Position numbers and translations under genes: made by a program. Shown piece after piece: positions 16,772 to 24,900 of a stretch of 53,400 bases of DNA; the stretch's first letter is position 1; each line of letters starts with the position of its first letter. Origin of the DNA: Xanthobacteraceae bacterium (GTDB lineage Bacteria; Pseudomonadota; Alphaproteobacteria; Rhizobiales; Xanthobacteraceae); NCBI GenBank assembly GCA_028290465.1, contig JAQGJU010000148.1:1-53400 (forward strand), read 5' to 3'. The notes beneath the pieces are model-generated. The model searched no databases and had not been told where the DNA came from. It saw nothing but the letters and a program-made list of their open reading frames with translations.

Positions 16772-17275
16772 ATGGCCGCACGCATCCGCCACATTGCGAT
16801 CTCCGTCAAAGACATCGACGCCACCGCTGATTTTTATGAAAAGGCGTTCGGTCTCAAGCGCTCACCGAAATCGGAAGGGCCGACCGCCTATCGCGTCTAT
16901 ATGAGCGACGGCGAGATCAACCTCGCCCTCTTACAGTATAAAAGCGAAGTCGGTTCGGGCCTAACGAACTCGAGCGAGTTCGTCGGCATTCATCATTTCG
17001 GCTTCCAGTGCGACGATCTCGAAGAGCAGCAGAAGAAGATCGAGGCAGCGGGCGGCAAATTCTTCTTTGACCTCGGCGACCCCGACGACGACGATTTCGA
17101 GCGCAAGTTTCGAGATCCGAACGGTATTATCTTCGACATCAACTGGAGGGGTTGGGCCATGACGGCGACTAAGGTCTCCGCCCCCGAGGCCGCAACAGAA
17201 AAATCTGCTGAAAATAAAGAGCATGCCGAAGCAACTGGAGGAAATCGAAGTTCATCCCAGCGCAACGAAGCGTAG
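16772..17275 (+). CDS. VOC superfamily (glyoxalase/dioxygenase-like) protein
   Basis: A 167-residue protein with one vicinal-oxygen-chelate module pair: RIRHIAISVKDIDATADFYEK at the N-terminus (metal histidine H7) and GIHHFGFQCDDLEEQQKKIEAAG in the middle (second histidine), ending RKFRDPNGIIFDINW. The usual final glutamate ligand is replaced here by an aspartate-containing FDINW. The start follows AAGGAGG closely. After residue 125 an Ala/Glu/Lys-rich tail of about 40 residues is extra and likely disordered. VOC proteins include glyoxalases, epimerases and ring-cleavage enzymes; the reaction here is unknown, but the shared operator places it in the module A pathway. Confidence 0.85.
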   Translation: MAARIRHIAISVKDIDATADFYEKAFGLKRSPKSEGPTAYRVYMSDGEINLALLQYKSEVGSGLTNSSEFVGIHHFGFQCDDLEEQQKKIEAAGGKFFFDLGDPDDDDFERKFRDPNGIIFDINWRGWAMTATKVSAPEAATEKSAENKEHAEATGGNRSSSQRNEA

Positions 17276-17529
17276 CCGAAAGACATCACAGGCGTGATGG
17301 GGGCCGGCGCTGCCGAAGGGCGGCAGCGCGAACCGAGGCGGGTCCCGTCCTATTCGACCGAAATCACGCCCACTGCGCCCATCATATTAACGGTGACGAT
17401 TTCGAGGATGCGGGAGGCTTCCTCTCAGAGTGCCGCCGTAAATGTCGAGACCGGAGACGACGCCGCTCGCCCCGTCGGTGAATGACCGGCCCCCACTGAG
17501 TGGTCCGACTGGGATGTTAGTTTAGAGCC

Positions 17530-18013
17530 GGCATTTTCGCCACCATTGTTGTTACTGACAAGACCAGGGCCTCAGGCGCCGGCGGCCGCTGGGTTCAAGC
17601 GGCTGGTCTGGTCCTGGTGCGGCAACGGCCCGGCTCCGCCAAGGGCGTCATGTTCATCACCATCGAGGATGATGACCGGCATCGCCAATCTAGTGATTTG
17701 GCCAAGTCTCTTCGAAAAGCAGCGCCGCATTACCCTGTCGGCCGGAATGTTTGCGGTTCACGGCCGCATCCCAGCGTGAGGGGGAAGTGGTGCACCTCGT
17801 GGCTCAACATCTTACCGACCTATCGTCCGAACTCGCGAGCGTCGGCGAACGAAACGGGGCGTTTCCGTTGCCGCATGGACGTGGCGACGAATTCTACCAT
17901 GGCAGTCCGGGGCTTGATCCGCGGAGTCTGCCCAAAGGCCCGAAGCCAAGAACATCTACGACCCTTACGGCCATATCAATCAGATCAAGGTGAAGCCACG
18001 TGATTTTAAATAG
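17530..18013 (+). pseudogene. dnaE2: C-terminal remnant of error-prone DNA polymerase gene dnaE2/imuC
   Basis: Three successive frames recreate the C-terminal OB-fold end of DnaE2: AAGLVLVRQRPGSAKGVMF and ITIEDD, then GIANLVIWPSLFEKQRR and ILSAGM-like residues (TLSAGMFAVHGRI), then GEVVHLVAQHLTDLSSEL, PLPHGRGDEFYHGSPG and finally IKVKPRDFK before TAG at 18011. Intact DnaE2 is over 1000 residues, so about 85 percent is missing, and what remains has at least three frameshifts. No imuA or imuB lies nearby. It is a fossil of an imuABC cassette. Confidence 0.9.
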
Positions 18014-18221
18014 TGACGTTCGTCGAAGCAGTCGCGCTGCTTTGGCCGGATAGCCTACTGACCGAGATGTCGCCGCGCACCGCGGTGCGAGATGGCAGAC
18101 CGCCAATCTCGCGCGAACGAGCTCAGGTGCGCACTATCTAATTGTCGAGCGAAGCGACGTTTTGTCAGGGGCGGCGCAATCCGCCGGCGACCAAAAAAGG
18201 CCGCCAGTGGATCGCGGTTTC

Positions 18222-19190
18222 CTACTGGCGCGCCGCCAGCTCGCGCACGATCGGCGTCCATTTCGCCGATTCCTCGGCCAGGAAGGCTGCGGATTTTTCC
18301 GGCGACAGCACGTTGATCTCCGAACCGAGCGCCTCGATGCGCTGACCGACCACCGGATCGCGCACGACTTCGGCAAGACTGGCGTTCAGCTTGGCGATCA
18401 CCGCTTTCGGCGTTTTGGCTGGCGCCATTACGACGGTGAAGGTGGAAGCGACGAATTTTGGATAGCCGAGTTCCGTCATCGTCGGCACGTCCGGCAATGC
18501 CGGCCAGCGGTGCTCGCTGCTCACGGCCAGCGCGCGCACCGCGCCGGCCTTGATGAACGGTGAGGCACTGTTCACTTGGTCGATGCTAAAGTCTGCGTGA
18601 CCGCCGATGAGGTCGTTCATCGCCGGCGCCGTGCCGCGGTACTGCACGGTCGTCCACTTCAGATTCAACTGCTTCTCCATGTATTCGCCGAGCAGATGGT
18701 TGCTCGAGCCCATGCCGGCAGATGCGAAATTCGTGTTACCACCGGCCGCTTTCGCGTGCTCGATGAACTCCTTGAAGCTGTTGATGGGCGACTTTTGATT
18801 GATGAGCACAATGAGCGGCGTGAACGAGACCGTCGCTACCGTTTCGAAGTCCTTATTCCAGGAATACGGACGCTCCTTGACCAGGTCCGGCGCGAACAGG
18901 ATCGGTCCGTTTGCGGTGAAGAAATAAGTGTAACCGTCAGGCGGGGAATTCGCGACGGCTTGGCCGGCTATGACGCCCCCGCCGCCCGATTTGTTCTCGA
19001 TGATGAAGGTCTGATGCAGTTTTTGTTCCAGAGCCTGGGCTAGAACACGGCCGACGAGGTCGGCGTTGCCACCGGGCGGGTAGGGTACGATGAAACGGAC
19101 CGGGCGCTCCGGCCAGCTTTGCGCCGATGCGGCGGCCGGAAACGCCAGCGCGCCTGCGAGAGCCAATACGGCAAACAATACTCGCATCAT
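18222..19190 (-). CDS. Bug family (tripartite tricarboxylate) solute-binding protein
   Basis: A 322-residue periplasmic protein with a signal peptide (VLFAVLALAGALAFPAAASA) and the Bug signature RPVRFIVPYPPGGNADLVGR, followed by IIENKSGGGGVIAGQAVA and SPPDGYT. The later ASAGMGSSNHLLGEY and PDVPTMTELGYP segments also match. Bug proteins capture carboxylates or other small polar compounds for TctAB transporters or for signalling. No tctA or tctB is nearby, so it is an orphan, as is frequent in Bordetella, Bradyrhizobium and relatives. It is co-oriented with the MarR gene just upstream. Confidence 0.92.
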   Translation of the reverse strand: MMRVLFAVLALAGALAFPAAASAQSWPERPVRFIVPYPPGGNADLVGRVLAQALEQKLHQTFIIENKSGGGGVIAGQAVANSPPDGYTYFFTANGPILFAPDLVKERPYSWNKDFETVATVSFTPLIVLINQKSPINSFKEFIEHAKAAGGNTNFASAGMGSSNHLLGEYMEKQLNLKWTTVQYRGTAPAMNDLIGGHADFSIDQVNSASPFIKAGAVRALAVSSEHRWPALPDVPTMTELGYPKFVASTFTVVMAPAKTPKAVIAKLNASLAEVVRDPVVGQRIEALGSEINVLSPEKSAAFLAEESAKWTPIVRELAARQ

Positions 19191-19299
19191 TCAATCCTCC
19201 CTGTATGGACCGTCGTCGTTTTCGATCGCGGTCTCTGTTTGAATTTTAATGCGCGCCTCGCTCAATCCGGACGCGCGGGTCGGGGAACCTGCGTGCGGT

Positions 19300-19818
19300 T
19301 CACTCGTCCAACACCTTGTTCAAATTTCCGGTCACCCTGTGAAGCAGCCGGAACAGCGTGCGGCGATCCTCCTGGTTCAGCGCCGTATAGGCAATCTTGT
19401 TCGTCTCAATGGCGCAAGGCCACAGACGGTCGCGCAGCGCCGCGCCGCGCGCGGACGTATACACCAGCACCTTGCGCTTGTCGGACGGGGCGGATGATCG
19501 CCGGATCAGTTTCTTGCGCAGCAGCGATGCGATGACGGAGGTGGATGACGCGCGCTCGATTCCGATGCGCCGCGACAACTCGACTTGGGTCAGTCCCTGC
19601 TCATCCCACAATTGCCGCAGGTGTTGGAATTCACTGAAGCTGATGCCATGCGCGGCGAGTTTGCGCCGCAGCACGCGGTTAAAGGCGTTGTCGGCGTCGC
19701 GCAGCAGCATGCCGAGGCCGACCTCAGGCGCATCGCTGACAGTGATGGATTTCAACCCGCCTGCTGCGGCCTTGTCGCTGAGAGTGCTCACGATGATATC
19801 TCGTCTTCCACGCTGCAT
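19300..19818 (-). CDS. MarR family transcriptional regulator
   Basis: A winged-helix regulator of 172 residues from ATG 19818; a GTG at 19791 is an alternative start and a much longer open frame upstream is the shadow of the Rieske gene. Visible MarR elements are LGMLLRDADNAFNRVLRRKL, then SFSEFQHLRQLWDEQGLTQV, the recognition helix ERASSTSVIASLLRKKLI and the wing SSAPSDKRKVLVYTS (D-R motif). It diverges from the Rieske gene with a strong palindrome in between, so it probably represses both itself and the Rieske-amidohydrolase operon until a phenolic or similar ligand binds. Confidence 0.9.
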   Translation of the reverse strand: MQRGRRDIIVSTLSDKAAAGGLKSITVSDAPEVGLGMLLRDADNAFNRVLRRKLAAHGISFSEFQHLRQLWDEQGLTQVELSRRIGIERASSTSVIASLLRKKLIRRSSAPSDKRKVLVYTSARGAALRDRLWPCAIETNKIAYTALNQEDRRTLFRLLHRVTGNLNKVLDE

Positions 19819-19834
19819 TGCGAGTATCGTAAGG

Positions 19835-19865
19835 CCCCATACGGCTTGACGCAAGCTGTATGGGG
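19835..19865. promoter_or_regulatory. Palindromic operator between marR and the Rieske gene
   Basis: CCCCATACGGCTTG (19835-19848) and CAAGCTGTATGGGG (19852-19865) form 14-base inverted arms around a three-base centre with a single mismatch. A further half-site-like CCATACAG follows immediately. The palindrome lies 16 bases upstream of the MarR ATG and 43 bases before the Rieske ATG, a usual place for a MarR operator. TTGACG inside it could be a -35 box. Confidence 0.75.
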
Positions 19866-19908
19866 CCATACAGTTCGACATATCTTGAGGAGCGAGGAGC
19901 TGACCGAT

Positions 19909-20271
19909 ATGCCGGAAATTCGGGTCTGCGAGCATGGTGAAATCGCCGACGGCGCGGTGCGGATCGTTAAGACGGGGCGACTGGAGATCGGCGTCATCCG
20001 GCAGACGGACAAATACTACGCGTATCGCAATCTCTGCCCGCATCAGGGCGGGCCGGCCTGCGAGGGGCTGCGCATGCCGGGCGTCCGTTCGCAGATCGAG
20101 AATGGAATCTTCATGGGTCAGACCTTCGACGAAGGCGATATGCACATCGTCTGTCCATGGCATGGCTACGAATTTCATCTGGCCGACGGGACCAACGTCT
20201 GCGATGCGAAGCTCAAGCTGCAGAGGTTCGACGTCGTGCAGCGGGACGGGGCCGTTTATGTCGTCGTCTGA
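19909..20271 (+). CDS. Small Rieske [2Fe-2S] ferredoxin-type protein
   Basis: A 120-residue protein with a complete Rieske cluster site: CPHQGG (C43, H45) and CPWHGYEF (C82, H85). The ATG at 19909 follows GAGGAGCGAGGAGC. The size and lack of a catalytic domain make it a ferredoxin of the kind that serves Rieske oxygenases, or a nirD-like domain, rather than an oxygenase itself. A longer-than-usual spacing of about 36 residues between motifs contains RMPGVRSQIENGIFMGQTF. No oxygenase alpha subunit is encoded nearby; the next genes are a 111-residue unknown and an amidohydrolase. Confidence 0.9.
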   Translation: MPEIRVCEHGEIADGAVRIVKTGRLEIGVIRQTDKYYAYRNLCPHQGGPACEGLRMPGVRSQIENGIFMGQTFDEGDMHIVCPWHGYEFHLADGTNVCDAKLKLQRFDVVQRDGAVYVVV

Positions 20272-20593
20272 ACCATCCATTGCCGAGCAAAGCTTCAGCG
20301 CGCTGGCCGTCGAGATCGCGGGCCGGATGGCGGAAGCGGTCGACGACCGCGCACTTGACCGCGTGCCGGACGAAGCGCTCGGTCAGATCTTCGGAAGTCT
20401 GATCCGCGTTTTCGCGGCCAAGGCGCAGGACGGGCATACGCCACGGCCGTTCGCCCGCAACAGCGGCATCGCGATCACGGACGTGGCGATCTGCTGCACG
20501 GCGCTTATGGATAGCGTCGGTCTCTCGACGTTCGAGCTCGGCGCTTGGGAAAGCATGTCGGGGCTCGGCAAACTCGACAGAGACGGAAAATGA
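20258..20593 (+). CDS. Hypothetical protein between Rieske and amidohydrolase genes, 111 aa
   Basis: The frame starts at ATG 20258, overlapping the Rieske gene by 14 bases, and ends 25 bases before the amidohydrolase. The product is mostly helical (SALAVEIAGRMAEAVDDRAL, DEALGQIFGSLIRVFAAKAQ) with one cysteine pair (AICCTALMDS) and no signal or membrane segment. I do not recognise a domain. Its position in a three-gene unit suggests it assists the Rieske protein or the hydrolase, for example as a small subunit, but this is inferred only from context. Confidence 0.75.
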   Translation: MSSSEPSIAEQSFSALAVEIAGRMAEAVDDRALDRVPDEALGQIFGSLIRVFAAKAQDGHTPRPFARNSGIAITDVAICCTALMDSVGLSTFELGAWESMSGLGKLDRDGK

Positions 20594-20618
20594 GAATTTC
20601 GGGCGAGGAGCTATCACG

Positions 20619-21848
20619 ATGAATACCCATGTGAAACCGGGCGACCCGACGTTTCGTGACCTCGCCAGCGAGGAGTTCGACACCCGCGTGCATCTGGCGC
20701 ACGCGCGGGAACAGGCACTCGTCCGGAAATACGAAGATTTCCTGATCGTCGACGTAGATTCGCATCATTACGAAACCGACGCGTTTGACGAGATAGCGAA
20801 GTACATCACCGATCCGGTGATGCGCCATGAAGCGCTTTTCCAGGGCATGGCCCGCGGCGGCATCACCTCGACAGATGGGTCGTATCAAGAACTCGCCGGA
20901 CGCATCACGCGCTATCCCAACCGGCGCAAGGAGAAGGTACCGGCGGAGCCGCATCGGGACATTACGCTGATGCACCGTTGGATGGATCCAATGGGCGTCG
21001 ACATTGCCGTCATGTTTCCGACGCCGATGCTCAATCTGGCGGTCTGCCCGCGCGTCGAACTCGAGGTCGCGCTGGCCTTTGCCTACAATCGCTGGCTCTG
21101 CGATACGGTGCTCGACAAGGACCCGCGCATCAAGTCGATGCTCTATCTGCCGTTCAACGATCCGGCGGCTTGCCTGAAGGTGGTCGAAGAGTTCGGCGAG
21201 CATCCTGGCTGCGTCGGCTTCATGGTCACGGCCACGCATTACAAGGGCGTCTACGATAATGCCTATGCGCCGGTCTACGCGGCGATGCAGGAACGCAACC
21301 TGCCGCTTGGTTTCCATGCGATGTTCAGCTGGGGCGATCAGAGCCTGCGGCTGACCAACCGCTTCATCGGCGTGCATGCGCTGGGCTTTGCTTGGCACAA
21401 CATGCTGCAACTCACCAATTGGGTGACCAACGGCATGCCGGAGCGTTTCCCCGGGCTGAAGACGGTGTGGATCGAGAGCGGACTAGCCTGGGTTCCGTTT
21501 CTGATGCAGCGGCTCGACAACGAGTACATGATGCGGCCGTCCGACTGTCCGGAGTTGAAGAAGAAGCCTAGCGACTACATGCGCGACATGTTCTTCACCT
21601 CGCAGCCGATGGAGATGGTGGACAACAAGGCGGCGTTGGAAGTCACCTTCCAGATGATCAATGCCGAGACGCAGCTTCTCTATTCGTCCGACTATCCGCA
21701 CTGGGACATGGATCTACCGAGCACGATCTACGATCTGCCATTCCTGAGCGAGACCGCCAAGCGCAACATTCTCGGCGGCAATGCGCAGCGCTTGTTCAAC
21801 CTGAAGCCAGTTTACGCCGATTGGAAGCTGCAGAGCCGGGGCGAGTAG
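20619..21848 (+). CDS. Amidohydrolase-2 family (ACMSD-like) metal-dependent hydrolase
   Basis: A 409-residue enzyme of the amidohydrolase-2 group. After a polar lead, IVDVDSHHYETDAF carries a D-x-SHHYE variant of the usual D-H-H metal motif. Later GFHAMFSW holds a histidine, VWIESGLAWVPFLMQRLD is the characteristic ESG-W-PF segment, and YSSDYPHWDMD supplies the SDYPH aspartate. The FNLKP C-terminus is typical. Family members decarboxylate or hydrolyse carboxylated or ring compounds, for example 2-amino-3-carboxymuconate semialdehyde. It is the last gene of the MarR-controlled unit and is probably its main catalyst. Confidence 0.88.
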   Translation: MNTHVKPGDPTFRDLASEEFDTRVHLAHAREQALVRKYEDFLIVDVDSHHYETDAFDEIAKYITDPVMRHEALFQGMARGGITSTDGSYQELAGRITRYPNRRKEKVPAEPHRDITLMHRWMDPMGVDIAVMFPTPMLNLAVCPRVELEVALAFAYNRWLCDTVLDKDPRIKSMLYLPFNDPAACLKVVEEFGEHPGCVGFMVTATHYKGVYDNAYAPVYAAMQERNLPLGFHAMFSWGDQSLRLTNRFIGVHALGFAWHNMLQLTNWVTNGMPERFPGLKTVWIESGLAWVPFLMQRLDNEYMMRPSDCPELKKKPSDYMRDMFFTSQPMEMVDNKAALEVTFQMINAETQLLYSSDYPHWDMDLPSTIYDLPFLSETAKRNILGGNAQRLFNLKPVYADWKLQSRGE

Positions 21849-22131
21849 GGCGACAGCGACCAGGTACCGTCGGCAGCATGATCTCGGCGAGCGGGCCGTT
21901 GATGCTGATCGTGCCAGAAAACGACGCGCTTACCGCGAGGCCAAAATGGCGCCGCAGCATAGGGGGGATCTTACTCGCTGGAATGATAAACTTTCCGAGG
22001 TCCTAGCTCTCGGGTCACATCCCAGATTCGATGGCCACGATATTCTTCTCGGAAACCTTGTTTATGGCGGGATTGACCGGACGGTCACCGTAATCCGCCG
22101 GATCAACCGGCGCGGCGTCATCGCACCTCTT

Positions 22132-22977
22132 TTAACCGCCCGCTACCATACCGGTATCCACCCCCCGTGTGGCCCAGCCGGTCATCCGCTTCTCGATCAT
22201 GACGGCTACCACGTACATTGCGATTCCCATCACGCCGGTCACCACAAGCCCAGCAAAGGCGAGCGGCACCTGGAAGCGAGACGACGCGACCAGCATGAAA
22301 TGGCCGATCCCACTGTCGGATGCGACGGTCTCCGCGACGATGGAACCGACGAATGCGACGGAGATCGCAATCTTCAGTGACGCGAAGAAGTAAGGCATGG
22401 ATCGCGGAAGGCCGACTTTCAGAAGAATTTGATGCTGTTTTGCACCGAGCGCACGGAGTACGTCGCGCAGCTCCGGTTCCACCGTCGCAATGCCGGTCGC
22501 GACGTTCACGAGGATTGGAAAGAACGAAATGAGGAACGCGGTAATGATGGCGGGAAGGGTGCCGATTCCACACCAGATCACGAGGATTGGTACGACCGCG
22601 ACCTTTGGAACAGAATTGAAGCCGATCAAGGCTGGGTAGACTGCGTCATAAAGAGCCGACGATGCGCCGATCGCGGTGCCGGCGGCGAGACCGAATGCAA
22701 CCGCCAGCAAGAATCCTATGATCGTCGTCACGAATGTTTGCCATGACGCCAGCAGGATAGGACCACGCCACTCCCATCCGGCGGCAAAGATGGCGCTAGG
22801 CGCCGGCAGCACAAACGGCTCAATCTTGAGGAGCCATACGGCCAGCTCCCACAGCAAGAATGACCCAATGATAACGAGATAAGGCGAGGCTTTGCGCACG
22901 AGTTTTCTACGCCGCGAGCGACGCACCGCTTCCTTAGCGGGTGCTGCAAGGCCGGCTGGCTTAGTTTTCCCGTTCAT
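22132..22977 (-). CDS. NitT/TauT-type ABC transporter permease
   Basis: A 281-residue inner-membrane permease of the SsuC/TauC type. It has a basic N-terminus (RRSRRRKLVRK), about six hydrophobic segments and the family loop ELRDVLRALGAKQHQILLKVGLP, an EAA motif for contact with the ATPase. FGLAAGTAIGASSALYDAVYP is also standard. It lies downstream of the ATPase gene on the same strand (about 38 bases apart), so the ATPase and permease are co-transcribed. The matching binding protein is probably the divergent gene at 25976. Confidence 0.9.
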   Translation of the reverse strand: MNGKTKPAGLAAPAKEAVRRSRRRKLVRKASPYLVIIGSFLLWELAVWLLKIEPFVLPAPSAIFAAGWEWRGPILLASWQTFVTTIIGFLLAVAFGLAAGTAIGASSALYDAVYPALIGFNSVPKVAVVPILVIWCGIGTLPAIITAFLISFFPILVNVATGIATVEPELRDVLRALGAKQHQILLKVGLPRSMPYFFASLKIAISVAFVGSIVAETVASDSGIGHFMLVASSRFQVPLAFAGLVVTGVMGIAMYVVAVMIEKRMTGWATRGVDTGMVAGG

Positions 22978-23015
22978 GGGACCTCGGCTATGGTGATGGG
23001 TGTCGACGCAGAACG

Positions 23016-23813
23016 TTACGTAGCGCTTTTTCGGACGTTGCTTATTTGATCGCGGAGCGTTTGAATAATTTCAATCGCCTTGGGGGCGAAGGTCTCATCA
23101 AGAGACCGTGGTCGCGGAATATCGACGGCGTGATCGGCGATGATACGGCCGGGCCGGTTGCTCATGACCAGCACCCGGTCGGCCAGGAATACGGCTTCGC
23201 GCAAGTCATGCGTAACAAGAACGACCGTGGGCTTGCGAGCGAGCCACAGGTCCTGCAGCGCAAGCCACAGTTCCTCGCGCGTGAACATATCCAGCGCGCC
23301 GAACGGCTCATCGAGAAGCAGCAGTGAGGGGTCGTGAATGAGCGCTCGACAGAGCGATGCGCGCTGCTGCATCCCACCCGACAATTCCCACGGATGCTTG
23401 GTCTCGAATTCTTGGAGTCCCACCATCTTCAATAGATCGCGCACTTTCGCGAGATAGCTTGGATACTCGCGGCGAAGCCTCCGGATATGCGGTTCCGCAA
23501 TCTCAAGCGGCAGCATCACATTGGCGAGTGTCGTTCGCCACGGAAGAAGGTTCGGATTCTGGAAAGCCATGCCAACGATATCGAGCGGCTTCGTCACTTC
23601 TCGACCATTGACAGCGACCGTACCGGCGCTCGCCGGCCACAAGCCGCTGACTACCTTCATCAACGTCGACTTGCCGCAACCCGATGGTCCGACGACCGCG
23701 ACGAATTCGCCCTCGCGCACCGTCAGGCTTGTGTCTTGCAGCGCGAGCGTTCCCTCGACGTCGCCGCCATAGCGTAGCGCTACTTGATCAAGTTCGACAA
23801 AATCCCGCACCAT
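23016..23813 (-). CDS. NitT/TauT-type ABC transporter ATPase
   Basis: A 265-residue ATPase with Walker A GPSGCGKST, Q-loop AFQNPNLLPWRT, signature LSGGMQQRASLCRALIH and Walker B LLLLDEPFGALD followed by VLVTHDLREAVFLADRV. The NPNLLPWRT and THDLREA forms are characteristic of SsuB/TauB/NrtD ATPases that import sulfonates, nitrate, taurine or thiamine precursors. It should energise the permease encoded immediately downstream. Confidence 0.92.
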   Translation of the reverse strand: MVRDFVELDQVALRYGGDVEGTLALQDTSLTVREGEFVAVVGPSGCGKSTLMKVVSGLWPASAGTVAVNGREVTKPLDIVGMAFQNPNLLPWRTTLANVMLPLEIAEPHIRRLRREYPSYLAKVRDLLKMVGLQEFETKHPWELSGGMQQRASLCRALIHDPSLLLLDEPFGALDMFTREELWLALQDLWLARKPTVVLVTHDLREAVFLADRVLVMSNRPGRIIADHAVDIPRPRSLDETFAPKAIEIIQTLRDQISNVRKSAT

Positions 23814-23901
23814 TCATCTCCCGCTATTTGCAGTCGGCGGTGCATTCTCTTGCTTGATGCACACTAGCCAGAACGTCATCTCGATGTCTTGCCAGTCTTG
23901 A

Positions 23902-24867
23902 CTATCCGCGCACTAGAATCGACTTGTCGATCATGGCGTGCACGCCCTTAACGATATTGACCGTCTGCGTTACGTGAAGGTCGCAGGCGAAGCTGCACAG
24001 CGCGTAAGCCTCGTCCTTGGAAATGCCCGTGAGGGCAACGATCCAGTCGATCATCGCCCGGAGCGCCTGCTTGGCGGCGGCGTCTAAGCTTGGATCGAGC
24101 CCGAAGGTGACGAGCCTGTCAGGCGTTTCCGCGTATGGCATTGTCCAGCGAAGATCCTTGCGGACGTGAAATTCGAAAGTGCCTTTCAGGGCGGTCTCGA
24201 TCGCCGTGCCATTCACCTCGCCGTCGCCCTGGGCTGCATGGCCGTCGCCCGTGGAGAACAGTGCTCCTGGATGCAAAACCGGCAAATAGATCGTGCTGCC
24301 CGCCGTCAGCGCCTTGCAATCCAGGTTGCCGCCGAAATCTCTCGGCTCCTTGCTGTTCAGGCGACCAAAGTCGGCCCGCGGCGCCACTGCGAGCTGCCCG
24401 AAGAAGGGGCGCATCGGGACTTTGAGGCCGGACGGCAGAATGGCTTCGTTCGACAGTCTGTCGAGCTTCACAATCATGTTCTGAAAGTACGGAAAATCTT
24501 CCGGCAGCGTTCCGCCATAGCCGCGAAAAATGTTCCAGCCCCAATCCTGGCGAAGCTCGATGTCCTTTATCCGGACTTCCAATACATCGCCCGGCTGCGC
24601 GCCTTCGACGTGGATCGGGCCGGTATAGATATGGTTGCCCGTGCCCTTTTTAACTTTTTCGAGAATCTCGGTCAGGTCGGCGGGGATCGTGAAGCCGCTT
24701 TCCGGCGTTGGCAGCGACCCGGGAAGGCCTGAAACGCAGTCCACCACAACGCTGTCGCCTGAAGCGATCGAGAGTACCGGTGGCAATGTCGCGTCCAGGA
24801 ATCCCCAATGCACGGTTTGCGGCGTCGATGTCAGATGATGGATCACTGCTCGCCCCTTAATCGCCAT
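23902..24867 (-). CDS. Acetamidase/formamidase family protein
   Basis: A 321-residue cytosolic hydrolase of the FmdA_AmdA family. The N-terminus HHLTSTPQTVHWGFLDATLP, the GPIHVEGAQPGDVLEVRIKD segment and the central GGNLDCKALTAGSTIYLPV, then FSTGDGHAAQGDGEVNG, are the conserved signatures, the last being the metal-site region. Family members release ammonia from formamide, acetamide or related short amides. It sits in an operon with an ABC importer and a deacetylase-like enzyme, so it probably removes an acyl or formyl amide from an imported compound. Confidence 0.92.
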   Translation of the reverse strand: MAIKGRAVIHHLTSTPQTVHWGFLDATLPPVLSIASGDSVVVDCVSGLPGSLPTPESGFTIPADLTEILEKVKKGTGNHIYTGPIHVEGAQPGDVLEVRIKDIELRQDWGWNIFRGYGGTLPEDFPYFQNMIVKLDRLSNEAILPSGLKVPMRPFFGQLAVAPRADFGRLNSKEPRDFGGNLDCKALTAGSTIYLPVLHPGALFSTGDGHAAQGDGEVNGTAIETALKGTFEFHVRKDLRWTMPYAETPDRLVTFGLDPSLDAAAKQALRAMIDWIVALTGISKDEAYALCSFACDLHVTQTVNIVKGVHAMIDKSILVRG

Positions 24868-24900
24868 TCACGCGGGTGCCGTCTTCCAGGCCGGAAATGC

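Noticed and set aside
17276-17529. Weak coding-like frames between the VOC gene and the dnaE2 remnant.
   Set aside because: No domain is recognisable and the frames are short; probably non-coding debris.
19820-20280. Long reverse-strand open frame extending the MarR gene N-terminally.
   Set aside because: It is the antisense shadow of the Rieske gene; MarR homology begins near the ATG at 19818.
21850-21970. Reverse-strand stretch resembling an IclR ligand-domain tail (GLAVSASFSGTISINGPLAEI).
   Set aside because: Only about 35 residues look similar, no DNA-binding domain or start is present, and the likeness could be chance; not strong enough to annotate as a pseudogene.
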